This document shows positions 1 through 4,835 of a DNA stretch of 11,623 nucleotides, one piece after another. The stretch covers positions 1 to 11,623 of the forward strand of contig JBMNNS010000054.1 in assembly GCA_050942625.1 (NCBI GenBank). The letters run 5' to 3'. Each line of letters begins with the position of its first letter. The first letter of the stretch is position 1. This DNA is from JBMNNS01 sp050942625 (GTDB lineage Bacteria > Bacillota > Dethiobacteria > DTU022 > UBA8154). The notes under the pieces are model-generated. The model ran no database searches. It saw only the letters and a program-made list of their open reading frames with translations, and was not told the DNA's origin. A program made the translations under genes and the position numbers.

Positions 1-238
1 GTGTAAGGTGGCGCTGCTGCTCCAACTCCATTAATAGATAAGGTACAATAAAAAAATATTTTGCCCGGGTCTGAATGGTAGATGTTCCTGGGAAAAGCAG
101 GTTTGCAAAGCCGTCCCGAATCTGGCCGATGCCAAGCTCGTCGACAGCCCCTGGGGCTGTCAGTGCATGTAACACCGCCATCACTTTATTGCGGTGTTCC
201 GAAGAGTAATCGATCCAGCCCAGTTGAATACGACCCAT
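1..238 (-). CDS. DUF6361 family protein, N-terminal part (runs off left edge)
   Basis: An open frame begins with ATG at 238 and stays open to base 1, giving about 79 residues. The start MGRIQLGWIDYSSEHRNK, followed by a DELGIGQIRDGFANLLFPGT stretch and a TIQTRAKYF segment, matches what I know of the N-terminus of DUF6361 proteins. That is a family of unknown function, often seen in accessory or defence-like neighbourhoods. A GGGGGC stretch about 11 bases upstream could serve as ribosome site. The gene follows the Mrr remnant by only 23 bases on the same strand, so the two were probably one transcript. The C-terminal part lies outside the window, so nothing can be said about its integrity. The family call rests on recalled motif similarity; the coding call rests on the uninterrupted frame. 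Confidence 0.75.
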   Translation of the reverse strand, partial: MGRIQLGWIDYSSEHRNKVMAVLHALTAPGAVDELGIGQIRDGFANLLFPGTSTIQTRAKYFFIVPYLLMELEQQRHLT

Positions 239-261
239 TTTCTCAAGCCCCCGTCAAAGTT

Positions 262-714
262 TCAATCTTCAAAATAATCCGTGTCGATCCGTTTAACCTC
301 GTACACTTCACTGGTCGACACGCCCAGGTTATGCTGGATCATATACTTGGCCAGTTGGTAACCGTCAATCAGCACAACTTTATTTTCTATGCTTTCAGCA
401 TAGGAAACAGCCTCTTTTGTGAATGTCGACGTTGTGATAAACACCCCTTTTTTTGCCCGTTGCCCTACCAAGGCACCTACAAATTTTTGAATTTCTGGCC
501 GACCAACTGGGTTTTGCCATCGTTTCGCCTGGATATAAATGATGTCCAATCCCAGTTTATCTTCCTTAATGATCCCATCGATGCCTTCATCTCCACTTTT
601 ACCAATGGCATGGCCGGCATCTGCACGGGACCCTCCATAACCCATTTTAAGCAGCAAATCAACCACCAGCCGTTCAAAAAATGAAGGAGACCCATTCTTT
701 AATTTCTCCAGGAT
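262..714 (-). pseudogene. mrr: Mrr-type restriction endonuclease, catalytic domain only (5'-truncated)
   Basis: The frame from 714 to the TGA at 262-264 encodes 150 residues. It starts LEKLKNGSPSFFERLVVDLL and continues through KMGYGGS, GDEGIDG, DIIYIQAKRW, VGRPEIQKFVGAL, GVFITTSTF and LIDGYQLAKYMI to an acidic end. This is the PD-(D/E)xK catalytic domain of Mrr, a type IV enzyme family that cleaves modified DNA; the D of GIDG and the Q-x-K of IQAKRW are the expected active-site residues. Normal Mrr proteins are around 300 residues, with an N-terminal winged-helix DNA-binding domain. Here that half is missing: a TAA lies in frame at 715-717 and further stops lie upstream. The only in-frame start is a GTG at 666, inside the conserved helix, with no ribosome site evident. 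It is most likely a dead remnant. The break is about 25 bases from repeat copy 1. Confidence 0.85.
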
Positions 715-738
715 TTAGGTTACCTATCTATATTTTTT

Positions 739-798
739 GCACACCCCTTTGTAAACTCTGCACCCGGGGTGTGCATACTTTTTGGCAGAAAGGTGTGC
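739..798. repeat. Structured repeat, copy 1
   Basis: This 60-base element begins GCACACCCC and ends AAAGGTGTGC, so its ends are inverted repeats. The left arm also pairs perfectly (9 of 9) with GGGGTGTGC at 766-774. Bases 761-791 match 2551-2581 of copy 2 with one difference (771). It sits just downstream of the DUF2812 gene and upstream of the truncated Mrr frame. No transposase or known element family was recognised. Confidence 0.8.
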
Positions 799-858
799 CA
801 AGAGGTAAATTCGACATTTATATGAGCGCAATTTTACCTAAGAGCGAATAGCCCGGTT

Positions 859-2043
859 TTATACCATTGTCAGCTTTTGTTTCGCCCGCATATAGGATTT
901 TACTGCCATGAATAGAACGATAAGATTAAACACCATTAGTATTATCCATAATCCTGTTATAGGCATCCAAATCCATTGGTTAATTTGGTCATATATGGAT
1001 GACAAGCTAATAAATAGTTGTATTGCTCCTAACACTAGCCAATACGCTATGGTTTTCAAATTATTCATTAATAGGCGCCTGGCACTGGCCAGGTGTTCTT
1101 TTTTATCTGTGTACATTTTAGGTGCCGGTTCTCCTGGAGAGTATTGTTTACTCCATAGTATCAGCCTGCCAAACTGCAGCCTGGAATCATACAGCAAATC
1201 AAAACCCGCCTTGAGATGAATATCGAAGTACCCCTCGTTAATATTCTGTTGAGTATCAAAAAAGTATTTTAGATGCTTTGGCTCAGTTTTTTCAAAGAAA
1301 AAGGAGTTATGGCGAATATGCTTCAGTAAAAGCCCTTTGCCAGCCTGGGTTTCTAGCCAATCCATAGTTTGCTCTAGATTGTAAATCCAGAATAACTTTT
1401 TCTTTTTAATTAATCCCGATAAATCACCTGGGACTTGAATCCATTGATTGGGAAGATCTACCAGTGTAGGGTCAACACTGAAGCCACTGGCAGCAGAAAA
1501 ATGTTTTAATGACCTTCTTGTTTTAATATACGTATAGATGACCCATGTCAAAAAGGAGATATTTAATATAATAAGGAAGTACGGAAAGTAATCTAGTATT
1601 GGATAAGGTGCCGGCACGTACTCTGTTTTTGTACTACCCCATATAACAGAGGCTGTTACTCCGGTGGAAATCAGCAGGAATACCCCGACAAAGCATAATA
1701 ATATAACTGATAATTGTGCCAGGGAGCGAGTTTTAGCTATAACCCTGTCTCGTTGGGGGAAAAGGGTTACTTCAATGTCTTTGTTGGCATAAATCACCCA
1801 CTGTCTGCCGGTTGCAACCGCTCCCCAGCCGCATCCTGTCAATGTTTGGCTCAACCCCCTTCCATCTTTATCATAATCAATCCGATAGATAATCTTCTGG
1901 GGTTCAGCTTCTATAAAATTAAATACTCTTTTCCTAAAATTAGCCGATTGGAGCAAAAGACCGGAAGCTGCCATATCAGCAAACCATTGTTCAGTAGCTA
2001 TTACATCATAACACCAAAAGGGCCTAAATACCCGTTTAGTCAT
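859..2043 (-). CDS. DUF2812 domain membrane protein (PadR partner)
   Basis: This 394-residue protein of unknown biochemical role has four predicted membrane segments (about 110-134, 152-172, 331-350, 359-382). Two related soluble modules occur. Residues 4-96 begin FRPFWCYDVIATEQWFADMA, the signature of DUF2812. Residues about 216-302 repeat the pattern in KLFWIYNLEQTMDWLETQAG. DUF2812 proteins are typically encoded directly after a PadR repressor, as here: the ATG overlaps the padR stop by eight bases (ATGACTAA), and a strong GGAGGTG site lies at 2051-2057, seven bases before the start, inside padR. This implies translational coupling and control by PadR. A role in envelope stress or compound sensing is plausible by association but not shown. 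The gene looks intact, and its length fits the family. Confidence 0.88.
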   Translation of the reverse strand: MTKRVFRPFWCYDVIATEQWFADMAASGLLLQSANFRKRVFNFIEAEPQKIIYRIDYDKDGRGLSQTLTGCGWGAVATGRQWVIYANKDIEVTLFPQRDRVIAKTRSLAQLSVILLCFVGVFLLISTGVTASVIWGSTKTEYVPAPYPILDYFPYFLIILNISFLTWVIYTYIKTRRSLKHFSAASGFSVDPTLVDLPNQWIQVPGDLSGLIKKKKLFWIYNLEQTMDWLETQAGKGLLLKHIRHNSFFFEKTEPKHLKYFFDTQQNINEGYFDIHLKAGFDLLYDSRLQFGRLILWSKQYSPGEPAPKMYTDKKEHLASARRLLMNNLKTIAYWLVLGAIQLFISLSSIYDQINQWIWMPITGLWIILMVFNLIVLFMAVKSYMRAKQKLTMV

Positions 2044-2368
2044 GAAACTTCACCTCCAGGGCTTTAGCGTTGGCATGCAGTTTGCCAATGCGAGCAATTT
2101 CCGCGCGGATTAATTCTTTACCTATAGGAGTAATTTCGTAGATAGTTTTGCGTTGGCCATCAGCATAAACTGTGATAATGTTATCCTTTTGCATTTTAGA
2201 TAGCGTGCCATAAACAGTGCCGGAGCCAAGTTTAATTCTGCCTTCGGTTAGTTCTTCTACGAACTTAATTATTCCATAGCCGTGCCGAGGCTCCGATAAG
2301 GAAAGCAAAATATAAAAGGCAGTTTCCGTCATCGGCATATAAGCTTTCTTCACTTTCTCAGCATTCAT
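2036..2368 (-). CDS. PadR family transcriptional regulator
   Basis: A 110-residue protein consisting almost entirely of a PadR winged helix-turn-helix (about residues 10-90). Visible hallmarks are TETAFYILLSLSEPRHGYGI for the first helices, GSGTVYGTLSKMQKDNII for the recognition helix, and YADGQRKTIYEITPIGKEL for the wing and following helix. The C-terminal helix is short, as in the compact PadR-s2 type. These proteins usually repress their own operon and release DNA on binding a small ligand. The downstream partner is the DUF2812 gene, with an eight-base overlap. The start ATG at 2368 has a GAGG about ten bases upstream. The promoter at 2419-2447 is overlaid by an inverted repeat, which fits autorepression. 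The inducing ligand cannot be read from the sequence. Confidence 0.92.
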   Translation of the reverse strand: MNAEKVKKAYMPMTETAFYILLSLSEPRHGYGIIKFVEELTEGRIKLGSGTVYGTLSKMQKDNIITVYADGQRKTIYEITPIGKELIRAEIARIGKLHANAKALEVKFHD

Positions 2369-2406
2369 TTCTCACACGCCTCATGAATTATATGTCATGG
2401 TAAAAC

Positions 2407-2437
2407 TGTCGCACCGTGATTATATCACAGTACGACA
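2407..2437. promoter_or_regulatory. Inverted-repeat operator over the padR promoter
   Basis: Arms of 14 bases (2407-2420 and 2424-2437) with a three-base centre pair at 12 of 14 positions: TGTCGCACCGTGAT against ATCACAGTACGACA. The repeat covers the -10 box and half the spacer of the padR promoter, the position expected for a PadR repressor site. A second, weaker dyad (CATGA...TCATG, 2382-2399) lies between the promoter and the padR start. PadR binding is inferred. Confidence 0.7.
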
Positions 2438-2447
2438 TAATGGTCAA
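2419..2447 (-). promoter_or_regulatory. Sigma-A promoter with extended -10 for padR-DUF2812
   Basis: Read on the minus strand, TTGACC (2442-2447) is followed after exactly 17 bases by TATAAT (2419-2424). The -10 is preceded by TG plus one base (TGATATAAT), an extended -10. Transcription would begin near 2412, leaving a leader of about 45 bases before the padR ATG. Confidence 0.82.
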
Positions 2448-2529
2448 CTATTTCATTTTACACAACGACATAGCTATTATAACCTCTTCTTATTTCTGCT
2501 AAATTGTTTGCACGCCCTAAACAAAAAAC

Positions 2530-2612
2530 GCACACCCCTATGAATTTTTACACCCGGGGTATGCATACTTTTTGGCAGAAATGCGGTGGGACTTTTCTGC
2601 TTAAGGGTGTGC
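2530..2612. repeat. Structured repeat, copy 2
   Basis: This 83-base element begins GCACACCCCT and ends AAGGGTGTGC, inverted at the ends as in copy 1. It shares the internal core CACCCGGGGT-x-TGCATACTT plus TTTGGCAGAAA with copy 1 (2551-2581, one mismatch). It is 23 bases longer than copy 1; the extra part contains TTTTCTGC (2593-2600), which can pair with GCAGAAA (2575-2581). It lies between the toxin remnant and the padR promoter, in the same orientation as copy 1. Confidence 0.8.
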
Positions 2613-2652
2613 CGCTATTAATCTTCAATTTCCATGCCCAAATTATTAATAA

Positions 2653-2961
2653 TTACAACAATTTAGCATAATCCCTGGCGCCGTAGAAGAACCGTAAAAC
2701 AATTACCGTTTTATTGCTCTCATCTACTTTATAGACAAGGATATAGTTTTTTATAACGGCTTTACGGTACCCTTCTTTTTCCAATCGGCTATCGTTACAT
2801 TTGGAATACATCATCGGATTGCTTTTTAGATAGCTGTAACACTTGCCAACCTCGTAAAGAAAATCTGACGCAGCCGTCGGATTCGCCAATTAGATGGCAA
2901 TGTAGGATACAATATTGTCCAAATCCTGATGGGCAAGTTCTGTGACAACCGGCTTATACAT
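2653..2961 (-). pseudogene. RelE/ParE family toxin, interrupted by a nonsense codon
   Basis: The frame from ATG 2961 gives MYKPVVTELAHQDLDNIVSY, then IAI and a TAA at 2890-2892 (codon 24). It continues in the same frame as LANPTAASDFLYEVGKCYSY through KAVIKNYILVYKVDE and VIVLRFFYGARDYAKLL. The whole 102 codons have the length and fold pattern of a RelE/ParE toxin: N-terminal helix pair, NPxAA, LVYKV strand, RFFYGARD strand. Family members usually have glutamine or a similar residue where the stop is, so CAA to TAA is the simplest change. A TTG at 2887-2889 directly follows the stop and could restart a product of 78 residues, but that form lacks the first helix. The ATG overlaps the antitoxin stop by eight bases (ATGTATAA). 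It is probably inactive. A sequencing error is an alternative. Confidence 0.82.
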
Positions 2962-3214
2962 TGTACTTTTCTTTAATACTCTTCAGAGATTCATCCCCGT
3001 CAAGTATTTTCCCCTCCGTCAATTGCCCTTCAGCAGCATTCAGCTTGTGGTACACATCGGACATGAACATTTTTTCTTCATACACTTTCATGCTCATGAT
3101 CACCATATCCCCGTATCCGTTTTTAGTTACAAAAATAGGCTCATCCGATTCATGACACATCTGTGAAATCTCACTTGTATTTTTTAAATCGCGAATTGGA
3201 ATAATTTTTGGCAT
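2954..3214 (-). CDS. Phd/YefM family antitoxin
   Basis: An 86-residue protein starting MPKIIPIRDLKNTSEISQMC, with ESDEPIFVTKNGYGDMVIMS and SMKVYEEKM. This is the Phd/YefM DNA-binding fold, in which the N-terminal part binds the operator and the C-terminal tail (about 60-86) wraps the toxin. It would neutralise the RelE/ParE toxin encoded directly downstream and co-repress the operon. The start is supported by AGGAGGT at 3224-3230, nine bases before ATG. The promoter at 3242-3271 carries symmetric sites that fit autoregulation. The gene appears intact although its toxin is interrupted, so it may now act as an orphan repressor or as protection against related toxins; that role is inference. Confidence 0.9.
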   Translation of the reverse strand: MPKIIPIRDLKNTSEISQMCHESDEPIFVTKNGYGDMVIMSMKVYEEKMFMSDVYHKLNAAEGQLTEGKILDGDESLKSIKEKYNV

Positions 3215-3260
3215 AATTATTTGACCTCCTTTTGTGGACTTATTATACCATAATTATGCC
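3210..3260. promoter_or_regulatory. Paired 11-base operator-like sites of the antitoxin operon
   Basis: GGCATAATTAT at 3210-3220 and its exact reverse complement ATAATTATGCC at 3250-3260 are separated by 29 bases. Each contains the palindrome ATAATTAT. One copy overlaps the antitoxin start codon, the other sits in the promoter spacer next to the -10 box. This arrangement suits cooperative binding by a Phd-type dimer; binding is inferred. Confidence 0.65.
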
Positions 3261-3271
3261 TCAAAAAGCAA
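3242..3271 (-). promoter_or_regulatory. Promoter of the antitoxin-toxin operon
   Basis: On the minus strand TTGCTT (3266-3271), an 18-base spacer and TATAAT (3242-3247) are present. The -10 is preceded by TGG, which makes an extended -10. It lies about 28 bases upstream of the antitoxin ATG and overlaps the operator-like sites. Confidence 0.75.
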
Positions 3272-3314
3272 CCATTTATTCGTTTAAGGCTGAGTTGTCA
3301 GGTGCTTTATTTTT

Positions 3315-3719
3315 TTATTTATTTGTATCAGCATAAACAGCCATTGTGTCGCGCATGAACTTTGCTAAGCCTTGACCAAATTGATCAATACTTTCAGTGA
3401 AGCGTATGTCATCCACGTACATTTGACCTAAATTTTTGAACGCCTCAAGGGAATAATTGCCTATTTCGTTCAAAAATACATACCACTCTTTAATTGCAGC
3501 TTGAGCTTCTTTTGAATCAGCCGGAAGATGGCGAAGTGCAGCCAGATTCTTATATATTGCATTGAATCTTTCAGCCAATTCTTTTTGCTCGGACTTAGAC
3601 AATTTCGCTATTTTTGCGTTAGATTCGTCTACTGCTGAGTTACCCCATAGTTTCCTAGCCTCTTTTTCATATGGATTATAGCTAAAATCAAAGCCCTCGA
3701 ATATTTTTTTATTAGACAT
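3315..3719 (-). CDS. Free-standing TipAS antibiotic-recognition domain
   Basis: This 134-residue helical protein matches the TipAS ligand-binding domain of MerR-family TipAL regulators: EGFDFSYNPYEKEARKLWGN, AVDESNAKIAKLSKSEQKEL, then the late motif LGQMYVDDIRFTESIDQFGQ and a FMRDTMAVYA end. TipAS domains bind thiopeptide and other antibiotics, covalently in the classic case. They are normally either fused to an N-terminal MerR DNA-binding domain or made as a separate short form from the same gene. Here only the short form exists. AAGGAGA lies about seven bases before the ATG, so it can be translated. Upstream, at 3741-3800, a short piece of a MerR domain remains, suggesting that the ancestral gene was full length and lost its DNA-binding half. 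It may still sequester a drug; it cannot bind DNA as a MerR protein does. Confidence 0.85.
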   Translation of the reverse strand: MSNKKIFEGFDFSYNPYEKEARKLWGNSAVDESNAKIAKLSKSEQKELAERFNAIYKNLAALRHLPADSKEAQAAIKEWYVFLNEIGNYSLEAFKNLGQMYVDDIRFTESIDQFGQGLAKFMRDTMAVYADTNK

Positions 3720-3737
3720 CTTTATTTCTCCTTTCGA

Positions 3738-3800
3738 CTATTGAATTGTTGAAGGGCTGTTAATAATTTCTTTAATTTTCTTTAAACGAAAGTTTAATTC
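3738..3800 (-). pseudogene. Internal fragment of a MerR-family regulator
   Basis: In the frame that ends with TAG at 3738-3740, the last residues read ELNFRLKKIKEIINSPSTIQ. The pattern E-L-(D/N)-F-x-L-K-x-I-K-E-I-x-x-S-P is the third-helix region of MerR proteins of the TipAL type. Upstream of residue E the frame reads as flavoprotein, so this is a deletion junction. The helix-turn-helix before it and the dimerisation helix after it are missing. It precedes the TipAS gene, which fits a common origin. Confidence 0.6.
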
Positions 3801-3976
3801 TTCTCCTTTTTCAAAGCATTGACAGCAGCCCTGGCAAAACTTCAGGTTATACTCACTTAAGAAAACATATTCAAAGTCGATCTCCTCTGTTGTTTCAAGT
3901 TTTTCTCAAACTCCTGAATTGCCTGATAAGTTGCTTTTTTCCGCGCGCTTCCGATAAAAGCAGTTATTTTTTTCAT
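3801..3976 (-). pseudogene. NADPH-dependent FMN reductase-like flavoprotein, 5' remnant, frameshifted
   Basis: ATG at 3976 with AAGGTGG upstream opens a frame reading MKKITAFIGSARKKATYQAI and then QEFEK. That is the flavodoxin-like nucleotide-binding start, with GSxRK as phosphate loop, of small NAD(P)H-dependent FMN reductases. It stops at 3857-3859 after 39 codons. Shifting by one base inside the run of five T/A pairs at 3900-3904 restores the family sequence EIDFEYVFLSEYNLKFCQG, then CCQCFEKGEE, which includes the usual cysteine-rich C-x-x-C-x-x-C patch. The frame then leaves the family at about 3801 and runs into the MerR fragment. Roughly two thirds of the normal protein is missing. A single missing base in a homopolymer plus a large deletion explains everything seen. 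It is not functional. Confidence 0.78.
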
Positions 3977-4010
3977 ATAGTAAACCACCTTATTATTTAA
4001 TAAAAAGTAG

Positions 4011-4027
4011 TTTCAGATATTCTGAAA
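4011..4027. repeat. Perfect short palindrome
   Basis: TTTCAGA-TAT-TCTGAAA has seven-base arms. It lies 35 bases upstream of the flavoprotein remnant start, where an operator for that gene would be expected. No regulator can be named. Confidence 0.45.
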
Positions 4028-4030
4028 TCC

Positions 4031-4068
4031 TTTATCCACGGGGTTTTGCACCGTGGATAAATTTTTTT
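4031..4068 (+). terminator. Strong intrinsic terminator on the plus strand
   Basis: TTTATCCACGG (4031-4041) pairs perfectly with CCGTGGATAAA (4051-4061) across a nine-base loop, followed by seven T (4062-4068). It reads as a terminator only on the plus strand, yet no plus-strand gene was found in the window. It may be left from a lost gene, or block antisense transcription. Confidence 0.7.
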
Positions 4069-4125
4069 ACTCCTCTCCTGTGGTATTAGGCAGCGGAGAG
4101 ATAGTGGTCAATGAAATATAGAAAT

Positions 4126-4589
4126 TTAGCAAAGCAAAAGGCGATTTATACCCTGAAGCCCTTCAAGGGCTCTGCAGGGAATTGATATATGGGGCGGGGA
4201 AATATGGTAATCGCGCGGGTTGATGCGTATTACAACGGCACCTTTTTTCTTCCCAGGCTTTCGCTCATATTGCGTATCGTAGAGATGGCGGTCCCGGCGC
4301 CGAGTTCAATGGTTGCCAGTGGGGAAGGACACTGTTTAAAAAGGCGCGGAAATTATTACCCTGTTGGTCTGAGCGCCGGCTAATCCAGGAAAAATCGCCG
4401 AACATAAGCACATTTGGCCTGGGAACCTCTCCACAACGGGGGCAACGCAGGATCTTCTTGGCCCGCATGGTATTTAGTCGGGAAGCCCTGAATCTACGCC
4501 CGCCCCGGCGCCGGCAATTATTATCAGGGTACGTGCATTTTTTACTACCCTTGCGCCTCTATAAACCGATTCTTTAAGGTGTCTTCCAT
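4126..4589 (-). pseudogene. Sir2-family NAD-dependent deacetylase, degraded
   Basis: Pieces of one sirtuin occur in order but in several frames. A possible start at ATG 4589 gives MEDTLKNRFIEA. Then ARVVKNAR and TLIIIAGAGAGVDSGLPD (NAD-binding GAG-x-S/D-x-G-x-P motif) end in TAA 4474-4476. Next comes a gap where the centre of the enzyme, including the catalytic histidine, is absent. Then ILRCPRCGEVPRPNVLMFGD and SWISRRSDQQ (zinc-site cysteines and following strand), LATIELGAGTAISTIRN in a new frame, and AVVIRINPRDYHISPPHISI with CRALEGLQ in another, ending at TAA 4126-4128. That is at least four frame changes plus a deletion of well over 250 bases, judged against the usual length of about 250-270 residues. 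The gene is clearly dead. The C-terminal Sir2 motifs make the identity firm; which subfamily is less certain. Confidence 0.82.
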
Positions 4590-4805
4590 TATAATTTTCC
4601 CCATTAGAAGTTACATGCACATTGCCACATTATTCGTGCCAAAAGGAAAAAATCCTGCTTATATGGATACGGCTACAACATTAGTTAATATCCCATGTAT
4701 ATGGCCACCCTCTACAAAGATAGCTTCACTGCTTATCCCTGCAAATCTGTGATTATGTGGCTCTACCTTCTCTTCTGGATTCTGCAAAAAAATATAGGCA
4801 TGATT
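4590..4805 (-). pseudogene. YmaF-family protein remnant
   Basis: The frame 4805-4659 encodes 48 residues without a start codon: NHAYIFLQNPEEKVEPHNHR, FAGISSEAIFVEGGHIHGIL, then TNVVAVSI and TAA. PHNHRFAG-(V/I)-S-x-EAI and GGHIH are the histidine-rich hallmarks of the YmaF family, which has unknown function. A TGA lies just before it (4806-4808). After a frame change, GNVHVTSNGENYNGRH (from 4626) resembles the later histidine part of the same family. It continues in one open frame directly into the Sir2 segment, so the two genes are fused by deletion and the exact border near 4575-4600 is unclear. About half of a normal protein of 100-140 residues is left. Confidence 0.68.
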
Positions 4806-4812
4806 TCATACC
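4786..4812 (-). terminator. Probable terminator of the RR-HK-ABC operon
   Basis: On the minus strand GGTATG-AAAT-CATGCC (six pairs, one G-T) is followed by TATA and seven T. It begins 23 bases after the permease stop. The stem is weak, but position and T tract fit. It overlaps the start of the YmaF remnant. Confidence 0.5.
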
Positions 4813-4835
4813 ATGAAGTCCTTGCGTTTGCAATT

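Noticed and set aside
82..684. A 200-codon open frame on the plus strand
   Set aside because: It lies antisense to the Mrr catalytic domain and the DUF6361 start, both of which show clear family sequence; its translation has no recognisable domain.
739..798. CRISPR-like repeat
   Set aside because: There are only two copies, 1.8 kb apart, with genes between them and different lengths; no spacer array exists.
803..839. Inverted repeat AGGTAAATT / AATTTTACCT as terminator of DUF2812
   Set aside because: The arms differ by one base in length, the stem is AT-rich with a long loop, and no T tract follows on the minus strand.
2890..2892. Recoded or read-through TAA in the toxin gene
   Set aside because: TAA ends intact genes here (padR, DUF2812, permease), and there is no recoding signal; a nonsense mutation is simpler.
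4031..4061. Two inverted DnaA-box-like sequences (TTATCCACG) suggesting an origin
   Set aside because: They are the two arms of one terminator hairpin; there are no further boxes, AT-rich unwinding element, dnaA or rep gene.
4265..4468. A 67-residue zinc-ribbon-like small protein (CPRCG)
   Set aside because: The CPRCG-RPNVLMFGD sequence is an internal Sir2 fragment, and flanking frames carry the remaining Sir2 motifs in order.
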